A DNA stretch of 64,000 nt from Eriocheir sinensis (lineage: Eukaryota > Arthropoda > Malacostraca > Decapoda > Varunidae), in contig NW_026112164.1 of assembly GCF_024679095.1 (NCBI RefSeq), forward strand, positions 62,001 to 126,000. The letters are read 5' to 3'. Numbering within the stretch: the first letter of the stretch is position 1; each line of letters begins with the position of its first letter. The notes under the pieces are model-generated. The model had not been told where the DNA came from, did not search any database, and saw only the letters and a program-made list of their open reading frames with translations. Positions 35,557 to 47,439 of this stretch are shown here, piece by piece. A program made the translations under genes and the position numbers.

Positions 35557-38500
35557 GAAGGACTGGTTCATGGGGGCAACGACCAGTCTGTCCTGTATAT
35601 GCCCCGAAGATATCAACGTGCAGGAGAACCACCATGACGAGCTGCCAAGTGGAGGGCAAGGTTGACGGAGTGATGTGGCCTGTGGTCGTCGACACAGGCT
35701 CGAAACGCACATTGGTGCGACCTGACGTGGTGAGTCATCGTCGGCTTCCTAAGACGCCGCATCGACTGTGCGGAGTCACAGGACACTACGCAGAGCTCAG
35801 AGGCCCAGTGGACGTGAAGTTTGAGCTCGGAGGAAAGGAAGAGTTCCTCTCTCTCTACGTGGCTGACATGGACGACCCCTGCATCCTAGGTATGGATTAT
35901 CTTGTCTCCCACAGGTGCGAGCTGGACTTCCGCGCTAAGCAGCTGACTGTAGGAGGAAGGAGGGTGCCACTGACGACTGTGAACAAGGAAGACCTGCCAG
36001 TGACGGTCAAGCGCACCACCATTATTCCTCCGAAGTCGGAGATGCTGTTACCCTGTCAAATTACGGGTGCCCCCCCGGCTAGCCTGTGTGTGGTAGAGAG
36101 TGGAAGTCGATGCCCGGTAGAAAACGGGGTGATTGTAGGCAGTACTTTGGTAGACCCTGCTGCAGCGGAAGTGCCTGTCGTCGTGGCCAATGTCTCCTTC
36201 AGTCCAAAGAAAATAGAACAAGGGACCATGGTGGGGTTGTGCCAAGAGATCGACCAGGAACCAAGAACCTGTGTCTGCAGGAGAACCCTGACGAAGCCCC
36301 AGGAGGAGCTGCCCGACTACCTGCACGACCTGTTTAACAGGAGCTCCAAGTGTCTAGAGGAGCCCCAAGTGGAACAGCTCAGGGAGCTTCTCGTGAGGAA
36401 TGCAGATGTATTTTCCACAGGAGACCTGGACTTGGGGTGTACGGACCTGGTAGAGCACCACATCGACACAGGTAGCCACCGCCCAGTGAAGCAAGCTCCT
36501 CGAAGGATGGCACCAGCCCGTCGCAAGGAGATGGATGAGGTAATGGATGATCTCCGGCAACAGGGGTTAATCGAGCGGTCCAGCAGCCCGTGGGCGTCTG
36601 CTGTAGTGCTCGTCAGAAAAAAGGACAGTTCCCTCAGGTGCTGCGTGGACTACCGAGCCCTCAACGACACGCTCGATGCTTTGGTGGGCTCCAAGTGGTT
36701 TTCAACATTGGATATGAAGTTTGGGTATCACCAAGTCAAAATGGCGGAGCAGGACAAAGAGAAAACAGCCTTCTCCTACGGTCAAGGCCTGTGGCAGTTT
36801 AAGGTCATGCCCTTTGGCCTGTGCAACGCGCCGGCTACGTTCGAGCGGCTGATGGAGGGTGCTGGAAGGACTTCACTGGAAGACGGCACTCATCTACTTC
36901 GACGACGTGATTGTCTTTGACCAGACATTCGAGCAGGAGATGGAAAGGCTATCAGAGGTTTTCGCCCGGTTTAGAGCTGCACACCTTAAGCTCAGCCCGA
37001 AGAAATGCTGCCTATTCCAAAGGGAGGTCCAATACTTGGGGACACATCGTGAGCGAGGCTGGAGTACGCACTGATCCTGAGAAGGTGGCTGCGGTAAGGG
37101 ACTGGCCGACACCCACCAACGTGAAGGAGCTGCGGAGCTTCCTCGGGCTGTGTTCATACTACCGCAGGTTTGTAAAAGGCTTCGCTACGATTGCTGCACC
37201 ACTGCGCCTCCTGACGAAGTAGGGGCGCAAGTTTCAGTGGACAGCGGAAACTCAGGTTGCCTTTGAGAAGCTCAAGGAGGCCCTCATCAGCTCGCCCGTA
37301 CTCACCTACCCAAACCCTCTAAGCGTTTTATACTGGATTGTGATGCCAGTGATGAGGGGATTGGTGGAGTGCTGTCCCAGGCATGTGCCGACATGGAACG
37401 GGTTGTGGCCTACTTCAGCAAGCTCACCCCAGCCGAGAAAAACTATTGCGTGACCCGGAAAGAACTCCTGGCAGTAGTCAAGAGCCTTGACTTTTTCCAT
37501 GCTTACCTGTACGGTGCAACTTTCACCATCCGCACGGATCACGCTGCATTGCGGTGGTTGAAGTCACTGAAATACCCTGAGGGCCAGCTTGCTCGCTGGA
37601 TAGGTAAACTAGAGCAGCATCACTACACTATTGTGCACCGATCTGGGCTAACACACGGTAACGCGGACAGCAGGCCGGCGCCCTGCCTACCTGAGTGTCA
37701 ACATTGCCTCCAGAGGGAAAGCGTCCAGAATATGTGCCGCCGCACTACAGTGGAACAGACAGCGGAGGTGCCATGGGAAGACTTGGGAAAACTGCAGCGG
37801 GAGGACCGAGATCTGAGACCAATTATGGAGTGGCTGAGTCAATCGTCAACGCGACCTGGGTGGGAAGTAATCTCGAGAAAGCCCTACCACCAAGAATTAC
37901 TGGACTCAGTAGGACACTCTTCGGATAGACGACGGGGTGTTGCAGCGACGCTGGGTCTCTCATGATGGTCTTGACCACTACTGGTCCACGGTGCTACCTG
38001 TGAAGTCCCGGGAAGGCATCTTGAAAGAAATGCACGACAGCATCACCAGCGGACACCTTGGGGTAAAGAAGACACTGAGTCGCCTGCGCCAAAGGTTCTA
38101 CTGGGTTGGCATGAGGAAGGACGTGGAAGAATGGTGTCACGCGTGTGAGGTGTGCTGTGCAAAGAAGGGCCCCAAGAAGCGTCACCGTGCCCCATTGCAA
38201 CTATACCAGGTTGGAGCCCCCATGGAACGGGTGGCAGTGGATATAGCAGGACCCTTGCCTCTGACGACGAACGGAAATAGGTACATCTGCGTCACAATGG
38301 ATTACTTCACCAAGTGGCCGGAAGCCTACGCCATCCCTGACCAAGAAGCCACTACCATCGCCAAGGTTTTGGTGGAGGTTCTTCTGTCGCTTCGGTGTGC
38401 ATAACGAGCTCCATTACGACCTGTGAATGAATTTTGAGTCAAAAGTCCTTGCTGAGTGCTGCAAGCTTCTGGGTATCAAGAAGGCCGGACCACCCCTCTG

Positions 38501-39333
38501 CACCCACAGTCAGATGGAATGGTGGAGAGGTTTAATTGGACGTTGGGCCAGGAGTTGGCCAAGCAGTGCAACAATCATCAGTCTTCATGGGATCAGAAGC
38601 TGCCTGCGCTTCTCATGGCCTACAGGTCTGCCGCCCACGAGACTACGGGGTATTCACCGGCAAAGCTGATGTTTGGACGTGAGCTGCGATTGCCGGTGGA
38701 CCTACTGACAGGAAGGCCTCCTGGGGAAAGCCTTCAAGGGACGCCTCCAGTTTTGCCCCTCAACTAGAGGAACGGCTGGAAGAGGTGCACCATCAAGTCC
38801 GTGGTGCCTTGAAGTTCTCCGGGGAGGCCATGAAGCGCGGTTACAATATGAGGGCAAGCCACGTTGACTTCAAGGAAGGAGACCAAGTCTGGCTTTACAA
38901 CCCGCAGAGGAAGAAAAGACAGTCTCCGAAGTTACAGAGCCCCTGGGAAGGCCCTTACATTGTGCTAGAACGCCTCTCCGACGTGACTTACCGAATCCGG
39001 AGAACGGAAAGGACCAAGCCGAAAGTTGTCCACGTCAACCGCCTATGGAGGTACCACGGTCCGGGAAACTACACCTGGAACAACTACAGACACCCAGCAG
39101 CCGACGGAAACGCAAGGACGTCCAGGACCGAGAGGAGGTCGACGACGACATAGGCCTTCTGGACCTTTCAGCCGAGGAGAGAACCTCCGGCTTTGGCAGA
39201 TGTTCCAGGGACACCCCAAGAAGCGGACGACGACGAGGCGCACCAGGAGACAGACGCGCAGGAGGCACCGAGCAGAAGACAGAGACAACGCAGGCGTCCA
39301 CAGCGATACGACGATTATTATGTTTTTGATTAA
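35508..39333 (+). pseudogene. pol: pol (protease-RT-RNase H-integrase, multiply broken)
   Basis: It overlaps gag by 49 nt in the -1 frame. Protease: DTGS at 35691-35702. RT: fingers and palm from about 36380, with MPFGLCNAPATFERLME (about 36808-36858) and active-site YFDD at 36895-36906. RNase H: FILDCDASDEGIGGVLS (about 37328) and TDHAALRWL (about 37535). Integrase: H/C zinc-binding region (about 38030-38160), catalytic D in VAVDIAGPLP (about 38235) and a PQSDGMVERFN block (about 38505). Breaks: loss of the expected ~13-residue YPLPRI segment near 36665; frame changes near 36858, 37045, 37925, 38390 and 38490; TAG at 37220-37222; a stop near 38765. A typical basic C-terminal tail ends at about 39333. 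Confidence 0.88.
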
Positions 39334-39382
39334 TTCTCTTATGTTTGTATATAGTTAAGTGTGTGATCGGGACGATCACAAT

Positions 39383-39395
39383 TTAGAGGGGATAG
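39383..39395 (+). other. Polypurine tract
   Basis: TTAGAGGGGATAG lies immediately before the 3' LTR, the expected site of plus-strand priming. Confidence 0.75.
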
Positions 39396-39791
39396 TGTTG
39401 TGCTGGAAGCTTCCCCGGCGTCTATGGGCCTCTAGAAGGCTCCGGGAAGAACGAGCAGGGCGGGGAGCAAAGCCTCGTCCGCGCCCGTGGCGCGGCCAGA
39501 CGCCAGGCGGGAAGTGTTGCCAGCTCGCATATATTTTTGCTACATGTTCTTGTATGATCTAAAATATACTGTAACATTCTAGACTGTACTGTTCTGGATA
39601 TATATAGGAGAAGAGGGCGAGAGAGTCCCAGTCCCAGTCATAGTAAGCTAGTGGTAAGTGAAGAGTCCGAGTGAAGTGTACTACTAAGGAAGAATATTAA
39701 ACTACAGAAGCTGTGTAAAGTGTTTACATATCTCCCTCCCACGGAGTCTCCTGACGGCGACACGGAACCCAAGTACACGTCCGGCATAACA
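39396..39791 (+). repeat. 3' LTR (complete, 396 bp)
   Basis: Starts TGTTGTGCTGGAAG and ends CGGCATAACA, giving the TG..CA ends usual for LTRs. GATATATATAGGAG near 39597 is a plausible TATA region. Differences from the 5' LTR include A/G near 39522, T/G near 39581 and A/G near 39709. Confidence 0.92.
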
Positions 39792-39795
39792 TTAT

Positions 39796-40170
39796 CTAAT
39801 ACACGTGGCCCATATTCTCAAACATTTCGAGGCTCACACACCCACATGTGATAAGGCTTTGGTAGAGGCTGGGTTAGTATTTTTATGGGCAGTTTTATGA
39901 GCCAAGTGATAGTTTTAATTTAACACTGGATGAGTACCTAATACACGTGGAACATATTCTCAAACATTTCGAGGCTCACACACCTAATTTGTTAAGGCTG
40001 TGGTAGAGTTTGTGGTAGTATTTCCATGGGTAGTTTCACGAGCCTAGTTATAGTTTGACAAGGCTTCTATACCAGGAATGTTAGAGAACACACTTAAGAA
40101 CGCGATTAATCTCCTTTGGGGCCTTGAGAAATATTTGTTGCGGGAGCCGAAAGCGTCTGAGAATACGGAG
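39796..40170 (+). mobile_element. Two MITE-A copies, one partial and one full
   Basis: 39805-39945 is a partial unit ending CACTGGATGAGTACC. 39950-40170 is full length with left end CATATTCTCAAACATTTCG and right end GGAGCCGAAAGCGTCTGAGAATACG. They form a tandem pair joined by a CTAATACACGTGG word. Confidence 0.78.
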
Positions 40171-40243
40171 TCATTACGGACCTTGACTTGTTGAATGAGG
40201 AAGTTGGCGTGCAGTCAGTGTTACCTTGGAGTTGGAAAGAAGG

Positions 40244-42445
40244 GTTGTTGTTGTTTGTTTGATAAATTTATTGCGCATTAGCGTCAGACAAAACAATTTT
40301 TAGCAAATGCATCAGGTTTAACTATAGACAATGGACACACACACACACACTAAAACAGGAAGCAAGTTGATGTAATATACAGATAAGTCAAAAATTTAGA
40401 GGGACTAGTGCCACGTAGGGCACATAACATTAGGAGAATCCACCAAAACGAGGGTGGCGCACCAGGATTGTGTCGAGGAAGTCGTGGTTCAGGAGGTGGC
40501 GGCAGACAGCATCCAACGGCTGTCCCTGTGGTAGCAAACCACGAACAGTGGGGCAGGCCAGGCAGTAATGTTCGATGGTGTTCGACATCGGTGAGCAGCA
40601 CAGGCGACATTTCGTAAATACAGGCTCCCCCTCCACCCCGGCGACCTGCCACGGTGGACGGTAGCCCAGCTGCAGACGTGCGGAGACAACATTATGTCTC
40701 CGAACCGTGAGGCCCCGGCGTCGGTAGGAGTATTTGTGGCGGCAGACAGACTCGTAGTGGTTGATGGTGACGCTGTGGGGCCTCTCTGCATCCCTACGAC
40801 GCCGTGCAGGAAGGAAGGCGGCGGAGCGGACTCTGGAGAGATGGCAGGGCAGGGAGAGGGGGCGTCCATCACCACATGGAGGCAGACGGCAGGCTTCCTT
40901 CGCTAGGCGGTTAGCTGTGGCATTGTGATATAGACCCACATGAGATGGCACCCATAAAAATTTGACACACAACTGACGATCATTCATTAAAGATAGAAAG
41001 GACAGGATCTGTTGAACGACTTGCGGGTGGGTGGGCAGAACAGCAGACAGGGACTGAAGGGCAGGCTTTGAATCACAAATAATGGCAGCATTTACTCCCC
41101 TTTGACAAATGAGGCTGACGGCATCTAATATGGCATATAGCTCACACAATGTGGATCTGGAGTGGTCACGGAGGCGACGGCCAACCCAACCCCCAGGAGG
41201 AGGCTCCAAGTCAGGTGAGAAGACTGCGCAACCAGCCACACCGTCCGGTTGCAGTGACCCGTCAGTGTAGAGGCAGTGTGGAGCTGTGATGGAGGACGTC
41301 ACTGTTGCTATGTGTTCCAGGGCCAACTGCAGCTGTAAGGGAGGCGGGTCAGACTTGGATGCTGGAGTTAGGCTTACCTTTGGCGTTGGCAACAACCACG
41401 GGGGCGGGCCTGGGGGCACGTCAGCAGCAGGAATATCCAAATCAAGACTGCGCATCAAGGAAGAGACAGACCGAATAAGAGCGCGACCAGCGGGCAATAT
41501 AGGAGGAACAGGTCGAGCGGGTCCAAGCGACATCCTGATCAGCTGCGAGTAGTGGGGCGAGAGATGTGGGAAATGGAGGCACTTAACAGTGAGGCGAGTG
41601 ACATTAGAATAAATTCTCTCGACCAAGGGTGGAAGACGTAGCTCGCATTGCATATTTACAATTCCGGTAGACATGGGACACCCAAGAATGACTCTCATCG
41701 CTCTGTTCTGAAATTTTTCTAAGGGCTCTAAAGTAGTTTGGGGAAGTTGTACCAAGGCAGGGGAGAGGTAATTAACAACAGAGCGAATGAAAGTAATATA
41801 TATGGTCCTGGCCACAGGAATGGAGATGCCCGAAGAGTTGTTAGTGAGCCACTGGAGAGGTTGAAGCCGTCTCTGGAGGCGATCTAGCAAGTCACGGATG
41901 AGAGGATGGGCCTGGCGCCAGCCCGGCAGGAAAATTGTTGAGATCTTGACAGGTGTGCCAAGGTAACAGTACTGGGTGCACAAGGGAATGACAGTCCCTC
42001 CAACGGTGAAGTCTGGCAGAGCAGCAGGAGGTCGGCAGGAGAATATCCTGCTCTTATCAGGAGAGACAACGATACCACAGTTAGAGGAGGACACGGAGAA
42101 GGAGGCAAGAAACAGCTGAAGATCCCTTGGTGAAGTGGAATTAAAAATTATATCATCAGCGTAACATGTAATTGTAATACCAGGAATGTCAGGTAGAGAA
42201 GTGAGTAGCCGATGCATCAAAATATTAAACAAAAACGGACCTAGAACACCCCCTTGAGGCGTACCAAGGAGAAAACTTCTCGAATGACTGTATGCACCAC
42301 TGAAGAACACACGGGAGGTCCTGTTACTGAGGTACCCCCTAATCCACCTTAGGAGCCAACCAGATGGATAAGCATTAAAGAAAATGGATATGAGAACAGA
42401 CAAGTAGATGACACAATAAAGGCAACTGAAATCATGAAGGGGCAA
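40244..42445 (-). mobile_element. Non-LTR retrotransposon, 5'-truncated
   Basis: It has a minus-strand RT/RNase H frame, then a 3' UTR containing AATAAA (plus 40267-40272) and a CAA-rich 3' tail at 40244-40260. The endonuclease and RT fingers are missing, as usual for LINE 5' truncation. The left part of the frame (plus about 42375-42445) may be flanking DNA. RNase H after RT points to the I/LOA/Jockey-like groups, but the clade was not resolved. Confidence 0.85.
40430..42445 (-). CDS. LINE reverse transcriptase/RNase H frame (671 aa, 5'-truncated)
   Basis: Copies element RNA into DNA at the insertion site. The frame covers the RT palm and thumb (LLGTPQGGVLGPFLFNILM, then CYADDIIF with YADD at plus 42152-42163), a connection region, and an RNase H domain with TDGS, a CELYAIL glutamate, a CDSKPALQS aspartate and a VPSHVGLYHNATANRLAKEA block. 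In that last block the family usually has NExAD, and here the aspartate position reads N. A C-rich knuckle-like region (CRLCC...H...C) lies near the C-terminus. No stop or frameshift over 2 kb suggests a fairly recent insertion. The annotated Met is not a native start. Confidence 0.85.
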   Translation of the reverse strand: MPLHDFSCLYCVIYLSVLISIFFNAYPSGWLLRWIRGYLSNRTSRVFFSGAYSHSRSFLLGTPQGGVLGPFLFNILMHRLLTSLPDIPGITITCYADDIIFNSTSPRDLQLFLASFSVSSSNCGIVVSPDKSRIFSCRPPAALPDFTVGGTVIPLCTQYCYLGTPVKISTIFLPGWRQAHPLIRDLLDRLQRRLQPLQWLTNNSSGISIPVARTIYITFIRSVVNYLSPALVQLPQTTLEPLEKFQNRAMRVILGCPMSTGIVNMQCELRLPPLVERIYSNVTRLTVKCLHFPHLSPHYSQLIRMSLGPARPVPPILPAGRALIRSVSSLMRSLDLDIPAADVPPGPPPWLLPTPKVSLTPASKSDPPPLQLQLALEHIATVTSSITAPHCLYTDGSLQPDGVAGCAVFSPDLEPPPGGWVGRRLRDHSRSTLCELYAILDAVSLICQRGVNAAIICDSKPALQSLSAVLPTHPQVVQQILSFLSLMNDRQLCVKFLWVPSHVGLYHNATANRLAKEACRLPPCGDGRPLSLPCHLSRVRSAAFLPARRRRDAERPHSVTINHYESVCRHKYSYRRRGLTVRRHNVVSARLQLGYRPPWQVAGVEGEPVFTKCRLCCSPMSNTIEHYCLACPTVRGLLPQGQPLDAVCRHLLNHDFLDTILVRHPRFGGFS

Positions 42446-42729
42446 CTGTCAGGACACTTGTGTAGGGAAAGAGACAATAGATGGGCAAAAAGTGATTGAT
42501 TAGAAAGGAAATGGAAAGACCCAAGGGGATGCAATTCAATAGTTGGTGTAATGAAATTATGTAATTCTACAAGGGTTAAACTGCCCACACACGCAGAGGA
42601 CTGGCGTCACGATTCAGTGAGGACAATCATTTGTGGACAAGCCTTAAGGCTTGGCATCATAGACGAAACCCCACACACACTGACAATTGGCATTAAGGAT
42701 TGGCATGTGGACAAATATCAAAGCTCCAG

Positions 42730-42967
42730 TCGGCTGTTTTTTTTTTTTTTTTTTTAACTTCTCGGCCTATTGCACAGGTAGGCTTCTTCCAGTGGGTCCT
42801 GATGGTCAGGCCAGCCCGTTCTGGCACAGGCGAGTGTTTATAATGGCGCCATCTTGCATTGGCTCATGCTGCCCTCCCGGAGCTCATCTTTAATCCTAGA
42901 ATCTAGATAGAGTCCGGGTTGATAGGTGGTCTTCTGAACAGCATGTGGGTAGTTTTAAGCCACTCAG
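42730..42967 (-). mobile_element. SINE-1, 5'-truncated
   Basis: Poly(A) tail at plus 42738-42756, then the reverse complement of the SINE-1 3' body (GGCGCCATCTTGCATTGGCT, GTGGGTAGTTTTAAGCCACT). The A and B box head is missing. Confidence 0.8.
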
Positions 42968-43018
42968 AAAAATTCTTGCTATCTGTTCATATACCACCTA
43001 TATTATGTCGCCAATATC

Positions 43019-43636
<618 letters not shown>

Positions 43637-43640
43637 TTAA

Positions 43641-43874
43641 CCTGGTAGCAGCGACGGGCCAAATTTGTGGCTTTACTGTGTAGTAGCGACGGGCCAAATT
43701 TGTGCCATGATATAAACCTCCCAAAATAGATGATACATAAACTGATCACATATGTGTTGATATTTATTATGAAATGGTTTGCGTGAGCGATGATTCTTTC
43801 TCATTAGTTTGCTTAGAGGGGCCTTTAACCTAACCTAACCTAACCTAAGAAACATGACCCCCGCAGCTACTGGG
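43641..43874 (+). mobile_element. piggyBac-like MITE with telomere-like insert
   Basis: 234 bp with ends CCTGGTAGCAGCGACGGG and CCCCCGCAGCTACTGGG (imperfect inverted repeats), flanked by TTAA at 43637-43640 and 43875-43878. TTAA target duplications are the piggyBac hallmark. The left region repeats GTAGCAGCGACGGGCC twice. (CCTAA)4 lies at about 43828-43848. Confidence 0.72.
43828..43848. repeat. Telomere-like (CCTAA)4
   Basis: CCTAACCTAACCTAACCTAA is four units of the arthropod telomere repeat read on the C-rich strand, inside the piggyBac-like MITE. Confidence 0.85.
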
Positions 43875-44264
43875 TTAACAGTGTTAACCAAAATGTCCTA
43901 TCTTGTTTATGAGTTGAGTTACAGCAAATAATATAGAAGCATGTCTGTGATATCACTCCTTTTGCCTATCACATGGCCTGAAGTGACTGGCGCGAGCCGT
44001 CCCCTACACGCAAAGGATTGGCTTCAATGACTCCAATCCTTTCCTGGCCTCACGTGGATTTATAACCAGACGTAATTCCATGAGGCCGGATAATTCCATC
44101 TGACGATTGGAATCAAGAGCCCACACACGGTGAGGATTTTGTGGGGACTGGCCTCTTGACGCCAGCCCACTGTGTGTGTGGGCAGCTTTACTGTACCATC
44201 GCCAAAATCAAAGCTGGTAACCTTCATATTGTGAACAGATGCTCTACAGTGACTTTGGTCAATA

Positions 44265-44690
44265 GAACTCATGGATCATGGCCTCCCCTCCAGCATTGAG
44301 CAGCTCCGCACTGATGTTTTGAATACAGCTGCCTTTTCACCCCTCAACCTTGCCACAACCTCTCTGATCTCCAATTAGAGCATCCATTATTTTATATCCA
44401 TCAGTTAATTGTGAGCTGTCCACTCGAAGGGTCCCCCATGTACAACTGTTTAAAGTTCTCAGCCCAACGAGCCCTCTGCCCATCCATGTCCACAAGGCAA
44501 CCATTTACTGCTAGAATAGCACTAACCTGAGAGGCAGTCTGAGTGGGGCTCAGTAAGCAGGCCATCAGTCATTTGCATTGAAATAGTCCTCAATGGCCTT
44601 AGTGAGACTCCTGACACATGTCTCTGTCTTGGTTGCCTCATGGAGCTCTCGTCCTACATATATTGATTCAGGTTTACAGCAAGCCTGACA
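44265..44690 (-). mobile_element. Degraded LINE reverse-transcriptase fragment
   Basis: Minus-strand translation gives GQRARWAENFKQLYMGDPSS and, in a shifted frame, an ISAELLNAGGEAMIHE block. These resemble the linker between endonuclease and RT in crustacean and vertebrate non-LTR elements. Stops and frameshifts make it non-functional. 44700-45280 is AT-rich with nothing recognised. Confidence 0.6.
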
Positions 44691-45292
44691 GGACTCTGAC
44701 TCTGGGTGTTCTTCAATGCAAAGGAATTACTGCAATTAAGAAATAACATTAATTCAAAAGACATGGACAAGATGAAAGGCTAAGTATAGCAGAAGAAAAC
44801 ATCTGAAGTAGATATATGATGGCAGAGATGAAAAAATGATGTAATATCTGGCAATATGTCAGTCTAGAATCTAGATGCATAGTTCAAGGATCATCTCACT
44901 TCAACTAAGTATACAATGGCCTAACATTGATCTTTATAGATTATAGAACTTTTACAGTAATAGATAACACTACAACAATGTGCACTGTTAGTGCCAGGAG
45001 AGGGGTGACTGAATGGGAAGGAAACGCATACTGTGACAACATTTTATCAGCATTTTTTGTTCCCTTGTCAATGTTTTGCTATTTTGATACTAAACCAAAT
45101 TTAGCCAACTTACCTTCATGCTTTGTTGGAGCTGATGAAACCAAGTAGATCCAATTTTAGCCTTATGCTTTTTTGGAACTATGTCCCTTTTCATTGCTTT
45201 TTCTGACATGCAGTGGGACACAAACATGTTTTAATATTTCATGGAAGTTTGCACTAGTTTTAAAACCTATTAATTTCTGTCTCTCTCCACAG

Positions 45293-45415
45293 TGTCTTTA
45301 CTGCCCCTTCTACAGCAGCGCACCGCCACTGCCTCCAGCGCCCATGGCCATCCTTCTGTCCTTGCTGGTGTTACTGCTGCTTCAGGTGTCAGTGACTGGC
45401 AGAGGCTTCTGCTGA
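45293..45415 (+). other. Candidate terminal coding exon
   Basis: A strong acceptor (TTCTGTCTCTCTCCACAG, ending 45292) precedes an open phase-0 stretch: CLYCPFYSSAPPLPPAPM, then a hydrophobic run ILLSLLVLLLLQVSV, TGRGFC and TGA. It could be the last exon of a membrane or GPI-anchored protein, with the hydrophobic tail as anchor. No upstream exon was located, so it may be a chance match. Confidence 0.3.
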
Positions 45416-45940
45416 CCCAAACTGCACGTCTTCACATTCTGAAGGAAAGAAAAATAGTGCCACTAATGTTGTCGTGAATGTGCCAATGAAGACACATGAG
45501 GGAGAAGGAGAGGGAAAGGAGAGAGACAGGACGTACACGTCTTACTCAAACAAGCATCGTCGCTCTCTACACAGTCTCACAGACCCCTCCTGCCACTGTT
45601 TTCTGCTGAGCACAGGAGGAAGACACAGGATAACATAGCGTGTGACAATATTAGAGGGAGGGCAGTTTTGATGATGTATTGATTTAGTGATGATAGGTCT
45701 ATTTTTCCATACTCTGGGATGATAGTTGTAGATAGATTGCTTTATTACACAAACCTATTGTGTATTAAAAATATATATTGTTGCATTGCGTTTGATATTC
45801 ATAAGTGTTGTTGCCTGCGCATATGTAAGCACAAAAGTATACTACTGCTACCACTACTACTAAAACTGCTACTATAGTCGATTACATTTCATCCGTCCAT
45901 CCACAAAGTGTGAATTTTGATGAATATGGCATATGCGTAT
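45416..45940. other. Non-coding sequence after the exon candidate
   Basis: Possible 3' UTR if the exon is real. No clear polyadenylation signal directly follows, and no repeat is recognised. Confidence 0.3.
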
Positions 45941-46050
45941 TAATTGTTAGTTCATGACTGTGCAAAAAGATCAACTTGTGATAAATATTTAAACTACTAT
46001 TTTCAATTATATTGGAATATTTATGTATAAAAAAATAAAAAATAAACACC

Positions 46051-46478
<428 letters not shown>

Positions 46479-46500
46479 ATTAATAATAGAATTAATCCCA

Positions 46501-46958
46501 TGCATGCCGATTTGCATCAATAATGCCACACAAGCACACAAAAGACAAGTCAGATCATACTGAAACAAACTGTGGCCTTTCAAAAACTAAAATTCAGCTT
46601 ATTTCAAGTTCATAACAAGATATTTGACTTTGTAAATTCTGATGATACGAATTTTAATACTTTACTGCATGTAAATCACATGGGTTAAATTATTCAAAAT
46701 AGCATTGAATATTGGTAAAGGTGATACTGAGCTTTTGTGAATAGTACCTATGGGATTTTCATGCAATAAATAATCAAAACACCTTTCATTTGCTTTTACA
46801 CAGCTAGATGTCTTTTATGTACCTGAAATGAGGTAACTTGTTGGTATCTGAAAGGCCACAGTTCTTTCAAGTATAATCCGACTGTACTGTTTGATACTGA
46901 AGCCTGTCTTTCATGTGCTTGTATGGTATATTATAATCAATGCAAATTGGCATGTTGG
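46501..46958. mobile_element. Inner inverted-repeat element (~458 bp)
   Basis: 46501-46582 (CATGCCGATTTGCATCAATA through CTGTGGCCTTTCA) is the imperfect reverse complement of 46849-46958. The interior is AT-rich and non-coding. Confidence 0.62.
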
Positions 46959-47098
46959 AGGTTCATATAAGAATGTGAGAGAGTTTTTGGAATACGTTTA
47001 CAAATATTCAAATATGTCATTAAAAAAAAATAGCTGAAATATTTATCACAAGTTGATTTTCATGCAACCATGAACTAACATCAAAGCTCATGAATGAG

Positions 47099-47397
47099 CG
47101 GACAGAATGAAACCAACGATACCACCACCTTCACCTGTGAGCGGACAGAATGAAACCAACAATACCACCACCTTCACCTGTGAGCGGACAGAATGAAACC
47201 AACAATACCACCACCTTCACCTGTGAGCGGACAGAATGAAACCAACAATACCACCACCTTCACCTGTGAGCGGACAGAATGAAACCAACAATACCACCAC
47301 CTTCACCTGTGAGCGGACAGAATGAAACCAACAATACCACCACCTTCACCTGTGAGCGGACAGAATGAAACCAACAATACCACCACCTTCACCTGTG
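47099..47397. repeat. 43 bp minisatellite, seven units
   Basis: The unit GAGCGGACAGAATGAAACC plus AACAATACCACCACC and TTCACCTGT repeats seven times, almost without change. Confidence 0.96.
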
Positions 47398-47439
47398 CTT
47401 GTGCTAGAAACTATTCTAGCGCAACAGTCACTATTACGA

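Larger units (their letters stand above)
33643..39791 (+). mobile_element. Gypsy-type LTR retrotransposon (defective)
   Basis: Layout: 5' LTR, primer-binding site, gag with two CCHC knuckles, and pol with protease, RT, RNase H and integrase in Gypsy (Ty3) order, then a polypurine tract and 3' LTR. No env-like frame was found. Gag has a nonsense codon and pol has several frameshifts, one stop and at least one deletion, so this copy cannot make its own pol proteins as assembled. The LTR copies differ at only a few positions over about 290 shared bases. It sits inside a small tandem array of partial MITE-A units. Confidence 0.93.

Noticed and set aside
39026..39358. Possible env or accessory gene after integrase
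   Set aside because: The arginine- and threonine-rich frames are alternative readings of the integrase tail. There is no signal peptide or membrane segment, so I see no envelope gene.
47099..47397. CRISPR-like array (43 bp repeats)
   Set aside because: Units are directly adjacent with no variable spacers, and the genome is eukaryotic. It is a minisatellite. The same applies to the 38 bp and 58 bp arrays.
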